DNA from: Marchantia polymorpha subsp. ruderalis
Lineage: Eukaryota > Streptophyta > Marchantiopsida > Marchantiales > Marchantiaceae
Reading direction: 5' to 3'
NCBI GenBank assembly: GCA_037833965.1
Contig: AP031352.1
Span: 15,852,501-15,916,500, forward strand
DNA: 64,000 bases
In this document: piece by piece, positions 49,701 through 61,649 of the stretch
Layout of the letters: the number at the start of each line of letters is the position of its first letter
Numbering within the stretch: the first letter of the stretch is position 1
Program-made: the position numbers and the translations under genes
Notes under the pieces: generated by a model
Databases searched by the model: none
Told to the model about the DNA's origin: nothing
Seen by the model: the letters and a program-made list of their open reading frames with translations, nothing else

Positions 49701-52700
49701 AATCGGAACCAAACCCGAAAATAGAAAAGGTCCATGCTCATTTCCTCAGGCTAACTGGATTTAAAACAAGATATCATCAAGGTCATTAACATATAATTAG
49801 AGAATGCTTGGATGCGTAAGCAAACCTCGAGATAAAGTTTCCTGATTTGTGGGCCCTTGTGCTCATCCATTCCCTGCGAACAAACAACGTTGACTGACGT
49901 ATGAGAGTCATGGATCTTAAGAGTCACGTAGGTACCTGTGACAAACTAACGATCATGAAGGTAACCATCTTCAATTTGATAGTCTTTCATAGAAGTACAC
50001 TGTGATCAAAACAGATACAGTAGAACCCCTCTAAACTAATGTCAGATTCTGGTCCTAACTCGGGTCAAATAAACGCCTCTTAACTGATATTCAATCCTTT
50101 TTCCTGGTCCCACAACTTTCATAAACTGATATACAGTACTGCGCCTCCGGGAAAAACAGGGAAAGACAGTACAAATCAAAGGGAGCTACAGAAGTGTGCT
50201 TGTGTGCGTATCCTATAAGCGCTGGAAAAAGCTGTCAATGTCCTTCTGTACCATCTTCTTCGTCCTCAACATACTCACGCTCTCCTTCATCCTCTGGAGA
50301 AAAGTTATGAAGGAGTCATCTTGTTGCATCCAGAACCTCTCGAGGGTCTCAACCATCGTGTAAGCTTTTTATCGAGCTGAGGGCCAGGTGTGACTCTTAT
50401 ATCCAACTCCCAGCCCCCAGGCCTATCCTAGACACCAGAGGCCAACATTTTACTTCAAATCTGTACCCAGACCGGACCATAACCATCAACAGCGACCTAT
50501 GCCCACCTGTGCCCACCCACAGCATTACCTGTGCTCACCATGCTATTCAAATTACGCCAATTGTGTTATGTCTATTACCCGGTTACACCAATTCTTGGTT
50601 GGATCTGACAAACACTGCCCATAGCATTACTTGTGCCCACCCATTAGGGTTGGAGGCACAACAAAAAATTTCGAGGCATGCCCATGCCCCCCTTTCATGG
50701 TCAAAAGGCATGCCCAGGCATGGTTATTTATTTTAGGCGCCTTACTTGTGCCCACCCATTAGGGTTGGAGGCACAACAAAAAATTTCGAGGCATGCCCAT
50801 GCCCCCCTTTCAAGGTCAAAAGGCATGCCCAGGCATGGTTATTTATTTTAGGCGACCGTATACCAAGGCGCCTAAATTACCTAAACTGAAGTTCCCTCTA
50901 GCGCCTTAATTAACCGGAGCATCTAGACTGTGATTGGCTCAGAATTGAAACGTGGGAGATCTCAGCCAATAAGGTGTGATGATTGTTAATGAGTTTGTAA
51001 CCACATCAGTCTCATAACTCACCGAGTCAGTCATACTCCGGAGTTTGTAAATTAATTTTTCTCTCGCCCACGAGCCTCACCACCGGACTGCAACCCACGA
51101 GTGATGGTGGCTCTCTCTCCGAACCCTTCATTCGCTTTCAAGTGCACTCAAGGCGGCTTTTAGCACAAAAGCGCCTAAATAACCTAAACTAACTTTCTTG
51201 ATGCGACTAAATTAAGCTAATTTAGGTGATTTATGCGACCGACTAACATAACCCTGCCTGGGCATGCCCCATGCCCGTATTACAATACGCACATTTGACG
51301 TATCAAAAAAAATACTTCTATGGAAATAAAGCACTCTTAGAAGTAGAAACAATCGAAAATGAGAGTTTCAAGCCCATAACAGACAATAGCAGAATCTCCG
51401 AGTGTCTATCTAAGGAATCAAAGCAAAAGAGAACACGTGCTTATGTTACCTGCAAAACAAAAGGGCCAGGCAATTCCGTGGCATGGAGGGAGTGCAAAGA
51501 AGCAGGAAGTACAACAGCACCAGCCATATTCATATCAGCCATCAAAAATTGTGCAGAAGAAAAGGGCCAGGCAATTCTGTGGCATGGAGGGAGTGCATAG
51601 AAGCAGGAAGTATTGTGATGACAGAACGGAGATATTCTGACACAGAACACGGAGATATTGTGAAGACAGAAGAAATGCAGAAGTAAATAACATAAACAAT
51701 GTATGTAAGAAATGAGAGAAAATTTGCATCAGGAGATGAAGAAAGAGCAGCAGAGAAGAGAGGAGAGGAGAGAAAGAAGAAGAAGAAGAATAGGAGAGGG
51801 GGAGAGGATGGGTGGGCGGGCCTAGGCAATATTGCTGACAAAGTTCAACCCCGAGGATGAGCTAGTAGCAGAGAGCACGTGAGGGCTTTTTGCTTGTTGC
51901 TTGGGGTCCGTCCTCTCTCTTGCGCTCGTCTCCTATACCACCACCAGCAGGCGGAGCTGAGCACAGCAACTCTTTGTCATGCTATGATCCATTTATCCCT
52001 GCCAGAGCGAGAAAGTTATAGAAGACGCGAGCGAGCAACCAGGAAGCCGGATGTCTAAAGAAAGGCCCCCGACGACACTGTTCGTGGGTCAGGGTGCTGG
52101 TCACTCTCCCTCTCCCTCCCTCTCCTCTTTCTCTCACGCCCTCTGCCTCCCTCGCTCCTCCCCCTCAAGAGCCCCGCCTTTTGCCTTGCCTTGCCCCGCT
52201 CTCCTTCCGTTCCGTTCACTGCTTTGCATCGCAATCGGTTTCCATCTCTCGCCGCTGACTCACTGACTGACCAACTGACTAACTGCAGGTGAAATCTCTG
52301 CATTCGACCCGACTCCCACTCCGTTCCAAACAAACCAACAAACGAAAGTATGGGGTTTAGCTTAGCCATGCCTGTCCCTTTCGTTTCCTCGCTGCTGCTA
52401 GTGCTGAACCTCCGGCCCAGAAAGGCCGGAAACAATAACGTGCACATAGCATATGTTTGTTCTTCATCCATCCTTTGTCAACATTTGCTAGCATCACATC
52501 TAATTCTGTGCCATGTAGCAGAGCTAGATCTAGTTTAGTGGAGATCGTCCAAGCCTCAAGGAAATGTAGTTCCTCATGCTAGACATCCGGTTCATTTGCT
52601 GAAGGTAATAAAGCCGGAGGACCTATCTACTTCCCACGTACCGACACAAAAACAGCATTGCACATACTTGGAAAATCCTTCAGTTCCAAGAGTAGTTTCA

Positions 52701-55700
52701 GTACCATGCAGCCCCCAACAACAAGCATGATTTCCCAATCTTAAATTTCCTCTTCTTGGATAGCAAAACATCTCCATACCTCATCATGAAACCACTGCAA
52801 CATCAGTTATAGAGCAGCGCACAGAGTCTCAATTACGTCATAATATACAACCCCAAACTAAACAAAACAATGAAACGAGAAAATCCCTTCGTAAATTGAA
52901 AGTGCAATTTTCCCACCGAGCGACGTCTAATTTTAAACAGTTTTATTTCCTTACTTATCCCACCGTCTATAACTTTAGAATATACGTGGTAATTTGATAA
53001 TACATACGGGCATGCCTCGTATGGTAAATGCTAGGCATGCCCCGGTGCCCTCGCCCAGGGGCATGCACTTTGAGGTTGTGCCTCCAACCCTACCACCCAT
53101 AAACACCCATGAAAAATAATCTCACCCAAAACCCACCCAAAACCCATGGGCATGGGTGGGTTTGGGCATGGGTATGGGCACCGAATGTTGGGCTCTACTA
53201 GACACCAGAGGCCAACATTTTACTTCAAATTTGCACCCAGACCAGACCATAACCATCAGCAGCGACCTAAGCCCAATTATGCCCACCCAGCATAGCCCAA
53301 CCTGTGCCCACCCATGCTACTCGAATTACGCAAATTCTTGGTTGGATCTTGACAAAAACTGCCCTTAGCAGTTACTTGTGCCCACCCATGGAAAAATACT
53401 GTCACCCAAAACCCACCCATAACCCATGGGCATGGGTGGGTTTGGGTTGGGCATGGGTATGGGCACCCAATGTTGGGCTCTGCTAGACAACCCCAAAAGG
53501 AAAACAAAGCCACCTGTTTACTATCACATCATAGTTACAGTATTTAGCATCCGCTCGCTGTTTTTCCCCTACCCCTCTTATCTGATAACCCCTCTAAACT
53601 GATACCAAGCACCCGGTCCCAAGGATATAAGTTTAAAGGGGTTCTACTGTACATGCTACGGCAACAATTAATCAGCTGTACACACTATTAAGTCGATAGT
53701 ACATTTGGTGATTGTTAAATTAATCACCAAACCTATAATTCAAGTCCCCATAATTCAAGTCCCCATCTCATGCATAGCGCCAGCTTTGGATCATGGAATC
53801 TAGTCCCGTAGTTGAAAGGGGATGAAATTAGTCCATCAATTTATCTTTTGTTGATATTTTTAATCTTTAGCCACTCGCTGATCTTCAGTACAATCTTTAG
53901 CAGATTGCACTCCATAACACATCCGTGTGAATGGTGGTATCAGAATATGATGTATTCCGTGGTACAGTTGACTAGATTACAGTTGGAAGGGGATGGGATA
54001 AACTTCTAGAAATTAGTCCAGAAATTCTGAAGTAGAAACTCGACAGTAGAAATTCATCCCCTTCCAACAGTATGCAGGTGCTTATATGATTCCACGTCTG
54101 ACTCTTCTTGCCGTACGGATATTTATTGCCGTCCGAAACTTGCAATTTTCAACAGGTGACCACACTAGGTCATCAGTAGTAGTTTGGACACAACGTCCAT
54201 ACATACACACAACAGTTGTGTCAATTGAAGTACGAGGACGACAATGGAGGAAAGCTACTCTTAGTATAAGTTTTCCAGCAGGCCTCACGTTTTGCCAGTT
54301 TGATGTAGATGAACATAAAAAAAGGTCATGTTCAAGTGACTCTGACCCAGACTTTCAACTATGAACTAACGATCCGCCGTCAAACATAGAAATTGGAGCA
54401 CCTAGACATGATTCACTGGTAGCATAAGGAAACAACCTCCACATATTGGTCATATAGATCGCAAATTCGATCTTCAGTTGCCTGATCCCACTTGTAACGT
54501 CCATTTACAAAACGTCCACCTACATCTCCTGAGCCTGAAGCCGACTGAAAATCGTCGGACGAACCATCACGCTGCTCGGCATCCTAAGAAGACAAATGAA
54601 CAAACCACTCATGTCACCCTCATCGTGATTTCTCATATACATAGCGAAAGCCCCATACAGATTCAGAGAGAAATTTCTGGCTGCACGAGGGCAAGAGGAA
54701 AGAGGTGATAAACCATACAAAACACCACCAGAGGTAGCAACCCAACTCCAGAGACTCCATAGACGAGTAACATCGCAAAATAACTCAATATCGAGCGTAG
54801 GCTCAAAACTACTTACAACAGCTTGGTGGGAGACTCGGGTCTTGACCAACTCTGTAACTTCACGCTTCATACTCAGCAGACGCACATCCTTTTCAAGCTT
54901 TGCTGTCACTCCCAACTCAACCATGGACTTCAAGTTCCTCTGCGAAGGCGAGTGATACGGTGAGCAAAGAGATATATTCGACATCCAACGACGATTAGAG
55001 GTTAAGTAAATCCGTCCGTTCTCAAGATCCAAAACAAAGTGGAGGTCAAAAAAGGTTTTCATACACGCGTACAGAGACTGAAGTCCTGAATTATGATTCT
55101 GCATACCATAGCCCAGTCAGGACTTGGTGCCCTGACTGGACAATGCTGATAGTAAGGGAGTGGTAAGATGTAACACGGGTTGAAGAAGGAAATAGGAAAG
55201 GGAGACTTCCTTAAAGGAGAAGAGTCTCTCTACAGTAAATTTCTCCCCATAAATGAGACTCTTTCATACCTTCCATATGTAACATCCCAAACAATGGAGT
55301 TCAATCCACATAAACTAAAGAAAGTGATGATGATAACAAATTACCATTTTGTTTAAAAGTGGTCTCAAGCAATAATCGTGCAATACAGACACTGAGCAGG
55401 TACGAAAACAAAACCGACATTTTGAGACGAAAGAGAGTGTCAAAATTGAAACAAACAAATTTCCTAACTCCGACCATACAGCTTCTTTGAATTTATTCGT
55501 CCACTGCGACATAAAACGATTGTATGAAAGCGAGAACATACAATACCTTCAATGTTCTTAACCGCATGACATGACCTAATATTGTCATCAGGCGGTCGAT
55601 AAGTTCATCAGGAATTTTGCCCTGTCGTGCCTGTTGCAATCCCACACGTAGAAATACTTCAATCAAGAATCGGGTCCAAACAAATAATCAGACTCAAATT

Positions 55701-58700
55701 CTTTCAAGAAACTTTGACAGGGATTGTCAACGTGATCGTTTCACGTTCCTGCTCGTCTTTAGGATCTACAAGATGTGACAGAATCCACTTTTCCTTGAAA
55801 GCTCGTCCTGACCGTTTCTGTACGATACTACATAGGGCTCGATTTCCAATCAATTACCCGAAATTGTTTTATATACTAAGAAAAAGAAAAGAGTCACCTC
55901 AGGTAATTTTGAGGCCTAAAATGACATGCATTTGTTCCTAGCCTCGAAACATGGACAACCACGCTGAATATCAGGTAACAGCGACTAATATGGTGAGGAC
56001 CTACTTTTAAACAATCAGTTGAAGAAATATTAACTTACCGCCAGTCTTGCAACTTTGGCTAGCTTTTGTTTTACATCTCTGGGCATCCTCTTGCTCTTCC
56101 CTCCTTGTGCTTCAGCTATTTCTATTGCCTTCTGTTTGTCTTCTTTGTCTCCTCTAAACGGGAAAGCTGAATCAAGAAAGAAGTGGAGACATGAGCACAT
56201 ATCGTCGCCACTTAAACAAGTTTGACTCAGAAGTGCAAACAGGACCGGATTAGTCCTTCCACAGAACGACTGCATTTACGGCAGAAAAACTTGGTACGAA
56301 CGACAAACATACATTCGGCGACCCCCTTCTCCAAATCATGAATTGCCCGCTCCAGAACTGTACCCTTCGGCCATCCAGCACGCTTTCCGGGACTCACCTC
56401 CTTGGGACCGGGAAATGATACCTACGTCGAGACGAGCTAGAGTTAGAAAAACAATTGGCAGGTTTTTCAGGTTAAACAGATAAAGAGATAAACGAAAATC
56501 ACTAGTGCATAGGGAAACTATAAACAGAATATGCAACTGCAACAAGAGACTACTGTCTGATACACTATCAAAACTAAGAATGCTTGGCGTGAACAAGTTC
56601 GCCATTTTTCACAAATCCAAGAACCTTGATGGACAACATACCATGATTAGAACATCAGGCAACAGACTAACCAAGTGTTTCATCACATCTATTCGCAGGC
56701 ATTCAGAGGATGTTCACACAGAACATCTTTCCCCTAGCTATACCTCCCTTTTACATGTGAAAGTAGAATGTTTACCAATGTTATTAGCAGCACCATGATA
56801 ACAAGAGAAACCTCTCAAAGATACCCAGTAACATAGAAGCACCAAAGGTGAGTGAAGCATATGTTTTTTAAGATGACAGATACAAGTAAAGCACACTGTA
56901 GTACACTAGGCAGGTGTTGGCAGCTACCCACTCCGTTGAACGAATTGGGGTGTATAAGGATAAAGTCGAATCCCAATTGAATAGTTAATTCGAACTCCTT
57001 CGTACAATAAGAGTTACATGTAACGACCTAAGTTGTAAGAAGAATGTAATTTTCTGCTCGAACTTCGTACGGCAAAGTACAGCGAGGTCTTAATCTAGAG
57101 ACAGTGGGAAGAGCTTGCTGCATACGTATACATACAGATATTAAACTTCAAGCACGCCTGTGGTTAAACAATGCACTAAGCATTGATCTTCTGTCAGACC
57201 AACTAGGACGGCGTCTTCGAGTATGACGCGCTATACTTTGTCCCCAAAGTACTGACTAGAAGAAAGAGAAATGAAATATAATGGCTAACTGATGGATGTC
57301 AAACTAATGACAAGCTTTTCAACACATGACAATGATACGAAATAGCTCAGGAGTTTTACTCTAGGCATAAATGACTCGGCAAGGGCAAAGTCAAGCAAAG
57401 GAAGTCGTCTTGAAGCCTAAGATTCGACACAAGGTGATATGATATGATCCTATGATGGTCAATACGAAGAAAGCGCACCACAGATGCTGGAGTTCTGCCT
57501 GACCCCTCTTTCTCCCAAGTCCCATATTCTCTGTACAACTGTTGATCCTTCATTACCTTGGACAAATTCACTGGACTTCTGGTCTCCTTCGACGAATCTC
57601 TGGGTTGCCTCTCATCTGCTGATACCTTGGCTGCTCTGGAGTAAGTTCTCTCATCAACAGCAGCTTGACCAGTCTCGTGTTGCCTTGTTAACTGCTTCTT
57701 GGAATATTCCACAACCCTCCTCTCATTATCCACAGCTTGCCTGGACACCTCGACTGGATCGTTGTCATCGTCAGAAAGCTCAACTATGGTCATCGGGGCT
57801 TTTGCGCTCGACTCTCTCATCGTATCTTCTACTTTTGCGACTTTCAAAATTTCTCTGTTGAGATTTTCAACCGTTGCCGTGAGAACTTGTTCGGCACTCT
57901 TATCCCTTCCTTCGAGGATTGGCTTCAGCCTCTTTTTCAACTTGGGCACAGAAGATTGGTCCGAACTCCGATACTGCGATGTCGAGGTAACAGCCATTCG
58001 CTCAGCTGCATGTGATACAAGAGACTTCCTTGCAGCATCTTTCAGTCGCAGGCCTGTATTCACTCTTTTCTTCGCAGACTCCTCCACTATCTTCTCAGCA
58101 GCAATTGTCTTCATGTCTCTTCGTTTCCTCTTCCTAGGAACATGGGCAGGTGGAGATGCGGGAGCTTCGTTGCTAACACAGACCCAAGAAAGCATATGTA
58201 TTCAGATATCGTTTTCTGGCATTGACCTGTACCACAATGATGATATGAACTCTTGCAACTCCTAGCGAGACCATGACCAGTGTCATAACGTTGCGAACAT
58301 ATCTTCAAAAATCTGAAGTCGAGAAGCAGAATCAACTTACACTTTCTCAAGCTTCCCTCGATTAACAAAAAATCCGGTATGTTTTGTCTTCGACTTCTCA
58401 ACTGAAAAATACTCATTCTGTCGACAACAAACTTCAACAAATTCAACTGGAAGCAATAGGTCATCGCAACTCGAAACAAGCACAAGTTATGAGCTTCATA
58501 TGTATTAAGAGAATTCACGAAAATACAGAGGTACATGAACTGAGGGTGGGTTGGCAGTACCAGCTCAGTGTCATCGATAAAATCATCTTCGGTGTCGTAC
58601 TGCGAATCATCTGGCGAAGCATCACCCTCTTCTTCCTCGCTGTCTCCTCCCTATGCAGACAAGTTTTCTTTATGTTCAAGTAAAAGATTGCAGGCTAACA

Positions 58701-59740
58701 ACATCACACCACAGCCTAAAATTTATTGTGATACATCAGCCTTCTCCAAAGGGACGTTCGGGTAGTATGTTTCAACCTTATACAATCTTTCAATCTTCTC
58801 AATGACAGAACTGAAGCGATTTGGTGGAGGTGGCAGAGCTTCTTGGACAGCTCCATTGTTGGTATGAACCGAGCCTGCCCGCTGCAACCGATCGACATGA
58901 AGAGTCCACGTCAATTGTAAATGTAGGAATGTTCATATCTTGACATAGGTTGAGAGACACAACACACCTGAGATGCATTCAACTACGTATCTAGTCTTTA
59001 CGACCTAGACGAGATCAAATGCCAGTGACATTCAGCTACCTTGAAAAGTGCCACCAACTACACTTTTCAATCTTTGCAGCCCGAAACGAGACAGCCCTTC
59101 CATCTCTAAGACAATGCTTGAACAATAGAAATAGACATGACGACAGGAAACGAAGAACTTAATAAGCATCTTCTTGGATTTTTGAACATTCCTACAACGG
59201 TGTCCTAGATAATCGCTAGACAGAGAAAACAATAAAACTCGGAAATTCATAAGACATATGACCTTGGGTCAATCAACGGCCAGAGACAACGCAAGTCTTA
59301 CATACTTCGGGGGCAAAACGAGCTTCTAACGCAGGATTGGCACCAGCAGGGGCCTCTGCGACAGGAGGAGTCAGATGCTTCTGTGCGTCTTTCAACAATT
59401 TTTTCCACGACACCACATTGGTTTCGCCTTCTTTAAGCTCAACGTAAAACCGTTGTCTGGGAGGATTTACAGCTCCTTGAAAGGCAGAAGTCGTAACTCC
59501 ACCTCGAGGAGTGTTGGAAGCCGCCTGGAATGCGGAGGCAGACATCCCTCCCCGTGATGGAAGAGATAATCCCTGTGCGGAGGACGATGAGGCGCCTCCT
59601 CTAGAAGCTAAAGCGACTCCTTGTGCAATCGTTGTAGACACACTACCTTTCCCTGCTGCTGGAGCTCCTTGAGAAGGCCCTGCGGTTGAATTGCCGTTTC
59701 CGGACAAAAGTGGGACTACAGAAACCCCTCCTTCCTGCAT
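46775..59740 (-). CDS. Ubinuclein (HIRA histone-chaperone complex subunit)
   Basis: Nuclear subunit of the plant HIRA complex, which deposits histone H3.3 outside replication. Inferred exons on the minus strand are 59740-59306, 58881-58777, 58650-58561, 58417-58341, 58172-57482, 56421-56313, 56166-56039, 55630-55547, 54939-54817, 54583-54437, 49873-49826, 49496-49398 and 47674-46775. Phases agree throughout, giving 1,011 aa. Residues 121-136 or so read VELKEGETNVVSWKKL, as in plant ubinucleins. The Hpc2-related domain (about 166-236) reads NRFSSVIEKIERLYK, then SQYDTEDDFIDDTEL, then HTGFFVNRGKLEKV. The ubinuclein middle domain spans about 467-712. It has AGWPKGTVLERAIHDLEK, RDVKQKLAKVARLA, KIPDELIDRLMTILGHVMRL and LAELWPEGWMDNHGIKGAVF. 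The last exon (713-1011) is a basic, low-complexity tail. Some donors are weak (exons 2, 5 and 10). Intron 10 (4.56 kb) carries a transposon. It is longer than the roughly 700-aa Arabidopsis proteins. Confidence 0.93.
46790..46920 (-). repeat. Short coding repeats in the ubinuclein C-terminus
   Basis: Near the C-terminus the protein repeats a unit like DRPRE(M/N)(T/R), giving REDRPRENREDRVREMMDRP and then REMTDRPRDV. The DNA shows the matching imperfect 18-30-bp tandem units. Such Arg/Asp-rich mixed-charge repeats occur in many nuclear proteins and vary in length. Confidence 0.7.
48619..49285 (-). other. Cryptic or alternative exons inside ubinuclein intron 12
   Basis: Between exons 12 and 13, three protein-like segments each follow a good acceptor. 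The first is 49285-49148, read in phase 0 after exon 12, and gives 45 residues ending YKAALQYLELILGTE plus a stop. The second is 49021-48892, also phase 0, with VGHEMKPEEFVDAKE. The third, 48710-48619, fits the second in phase and reads MEITEDSLQFPKTSQNH. A further open stretch in another frame follows (48656-48465). These could be alternative 3' ends of ubinuclein or relics of another gene. The exon 12 to 47674 join makes the most family-like protein, so I treat these as alternative. Confidence 0.4.
50429..50650. repeat. Direct repeat inside the pogo-like element, copy 1
   Basis: Starts TAGACACCAGAGGCCAACAT and ends near TTGTGCCCACCCAT. It matches 53199-53391 in the same orientation, with substitutions and a 25-30-bp length difference. 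It is rich in GCCCACC units. Confidence 0.8.
50627..50856. repeat. 115-bp tandem duplication, two near-identical copies
   Basis: Units 50627-50741 and 50742-50856 differ at only a few positions. Each unit ends with the left terminus of the nested MITE (CATGGTTATTTATTTTAGGCG), so the transposon end is present twice. The high identity implies a recent event. Confidence 0.9.
50834..51256. mobile_element. MITE-like element, copy B, nested in the pogo-like element
   Basis: Homologous to copy A at 30514-30849. The left end reads CATGGTTATTTATTTTAGGC. The reverse complement of the right end reads CAGGGTTATGTTAGTCGGTC. Subterminal CGCCTAAATTA/CACCTAAATTA inverted motifs are clear. Outside the ends, flanking GGCATGCCCAGGCA (left) is inverted again on the right (TGCCTGGGCATGCC), so the true inverted repeats may extend about 15 bp further. 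No coding capacity is present. It is more GC-rich than copy A and so probably younger. Confidence 0.75.
51461..51612. repeat. 51-bp direct repeat, 101-bp spacing
   Basis: Positions 51461-51511 and 51562-51612 share AAGGGCCAGGCAATTC through GCAGGAAGTA, with about two mismatches. It lies in the interior of the composite element and has no recognised function. Confidence 0.88.
51950..52560. other. GC-rich, CT-rich promoter-like block in intron 10
   Basis: GC-rich DNA with a long pyrimidine tract (about 52100-52200: CTCCCTC and CTCTCTT units), preceded by purine-rich GAAGAA repeats (51770-51795). It looks like the leader regions of the genes in this window. A 138-codon minus-strand frame crosses it but looks like low-complexity translation. 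It may be captured host promoter DNA. Confidence 0.35.
53104..53489. repeat. Repeat cluster rich in GGGCATGGGTGGG, with direct copy 2
   Basis: Two copies of a block of about 100 bp (53104-53203 and 53384-53489) contain the self-complementary AAACCCACCC...GGGTGGGTTT. Between them lies 53199-53391, the second copy of the 50429-50650 repeat. An inverted GTTGTGCCTCCAACCCTA at about 53075 pairs with copies at 50645 and 50760. Local duplication has happened repeatedly here. Confidence 0.75.
53738..54068. repeat. MITE-like or rearranged short-repeat region
   Basis: The motif GTTGRAAGGGGATG occurs at 53811-53824 and 53982-53995 on the plus strand and inverted at 54055-54068 (CATCCCCTTCCAAC). A 15-bp ATAATTCAAGTCCCC is tandemly doubled at about 53736-53765. 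ATTAGTCCA follows two of the copies. It may be a decayed MITE next to the pogo-like element. Confidence 0.5.
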
Positions 59741-61345
59741 TTTGGGTTGAAAATAGACTCCAAAGATCAGCTCTTCTTCACGTACACCGCCACTGACCCG
59801 AGAAACTCATGCGTTCCGTAAGTGAGTCGAATGGTTCCTCCATGGACTCAATCTCTCTTGGATATAAGGTGACAAAACCAGCTTTTCAATGCAACCTGGC
59901 GAAGTTTCGGTGCTTCTCAGCATTGCTACAAGCTGACACGGCATCGGAACCCCAGCTCGTATTTGTGAAGAATCCCTTGCTCAAAAAACTAAGCTTCTCC
60001 TTTTGGGCATCGCCCAAACCCCTACTGCAATTAGCGTTCCAGATTCAAAAATCCCCGGAGATAACTTCGACATAATACAGACAATTTCCGCTCCGTTCTA
60101 ACTCCGAACTGGAACATTCTAGGTTGCTCCGTCTCACGTGACAACGACACATACTCATTCCACGCTTGTCCGTACTTACAGGGCACTCCAAGATTTCGAT
60201 TTACTACGAAGCAATTTCACGAGGGCACCATCGGAACCTTCATACTATCCCTAGATTTATCTAAATAACTCCCCTCCGCGTGCTGGCACCGGATTTCATC
60301 CTGCAATAAATCGGCATCAATCATGTCCTTGTCGGTCAACAAATGGGCATGCCGATCACACTGTTAGAGAAACAGCAGTCTCTAGCAATTCTTACCCTAA
60401 TGCCCAGAAGTACTCAGCTCCATGCAAACATGTGGAAGAAACCTGCCCAACAATGGCGAGTCACGTGCGTCACGGACAGAAGAAGACTTACATCACAAAG
60501 ATAACATTTCATTATACAAACAAGCACAATTTACACAGGGAATGTGTGAATTGACAGAATTGTGTGATAGTGGCAACAGAACGTGTCCTTCCCACCTCTC
60601 TCTCGACAAAATCCCCAAATCATCAAGGCATTGGAGCCCCAGTGTTAAATGGCCGCAGTAGGTGAGACCAATGGATCGAACATGCTGGACGTTGCTTCAA
60701 ATAAAGCCAAGAGAATCACGTAACCCAGCACAAGCACCAATCGCATTGTCACCTAATCATATTAAGGAAGATAAAGAACACCGGCGTGTCCCTCTCGGAT
60801 CGACGAACAAACCAAACAGAACTTCGGGAAATCAAGCATCAACCCCGTCACGATCAATCGCCCATCGACGCAATTAAGAAACCCTCAAGCATGCAGGCCC
60901 GGTAATTCAATCCTGGCCAGTAGAGAGAGCGGCAGAGAGACGCGCCTCGGGCGAGGGTTTCAGGATTACACTACATGCAAAGGGCTACAACTGCGAACAA
61001 GTCATGCAGCAACGCCAGACACAGAGACGGGACGAATACGCACCAACGATCCGCAGCGAGCGAGAAATCGCTCGGGGGAGCAGCGAAGGGAAGACAAGGG
61101 CGAGCGACCGGGAGAATCGGGACACACCAGCGCGTCAGGAAAGCCGCGCCAGACGGAGGTCATCAAGCTACCGCGGTTTAGCCTGACCGAGCAAATCAAG
61201 CGCACCCGCGAAGAGACTCCGCCTACCGGCTCAGTTACGGGCCTACGAAGCCCACGCTTCGCATCCTCATGTGTGACAGTTACGCTTTAAAAGTGGCCGG
61301 GAGCACAACTCGTCCTCGGCCAGCGAGCAAGCAGTTGCCGGGAAT
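59741..61345 (-). promoter_or_regulatory. 5' leader and proximal promoter of ubinuclein
   Basis: The region upstream of the ATG at 59740 (minus strand) rises in GC content toward 60.9-61.3 kb. A donor-like CT|GTAAGTAC on the minus strand near 60173 suggests a leader intron, but I cannot pair it with a certain acceptor. Several upstream ATGs are present. The transcription start is not fixed. Confidence 0.45.
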
Positions 61346-61429
61346 CGTTGATTAAGCCGACTGCGCCATCTCGCGCCGCCTTAAGCGTAACGAAGATGCT
61401 TTCCGTCTCTTTCCTCCGTGAAAGTCACC

Positions 61430-61441
61430 GGCCCAACCCTA
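61430..61441 (+). promoter_or_regulatory. Site II (GGCCCA) overlapping a telo-box (AACCCTA)
   Basis: GGCCCA (61430-61435) runs straight into AACCCTA (61435-61441). In plants this pair is typical of promoters active in dividing cells, bound by TCP and telo-box-binding factors. It lies about 1.7 kb upstream of the ubinuclein ATG in a GC-rich block with four nearby GGCTACC repeats. Confidence 0.5.
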
Positions 61442-61649
61442 CCGGCTACCGGCTACCCTGTCGCCGCGCTGGCGGGAAGTCTACCGGCTACCCTCGGCCG
61501 CGAAGAATGAACGCTCGATTCTTGACTTTCCCGCGGTTTTATCAGAGGGACAAGATCGGGTGTTGCCCGTTACCCGCTGGTCTCAGCTCCTTCAGATTTG
61601 TCGGTAATATCCCGGATTGATGACGGGGCCATCCTCGGCCCCAAGAAGG

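Larger units (their letters stand above)
50018..53649. mobile_element. Composite pogo-like DNA transposon (Emigrant/Lemi1 type) in ubinuclein intron 10
   Basis: The left end is CAGTAGAACCCCTCTAAACT and the right end is the inverted CAGTAGAACCCCTTTAAACT, both bordered by TA, the pogo target site. Just inside both ends lie repeated CTCTAAACTGAT-like units and a GGTCCCA/TGGGACC motif, as in plant pogo-like MITEs. The 3.63-kb interior has no recognisable transposase. It holds a nested MITE, direct repeats, a 115-bp tandem duplication and a promoter-like CT-rich block. It lies wholly within intron 10, between exons at 54437 and 49873, and should be spliced out. Two separate truncated insertions would be the alternative reading. 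Confidence 0.7.

Noticed and set aside
52055-52471. 138-codon minus-strand frame in ubinuclein intron 10
   Set aside because: Dominated by Arg/Gly/Glu from a pyrimidine tract read on the other strand. No family is seen.
50390-53490. CRISPR-like or satellite array of GCCCACCC/GGGCATGGG units
   Set aside because: Units are irregular, spacing varies, and the sequence is a plant intron. Explained by nested transposon ends and local duplications.
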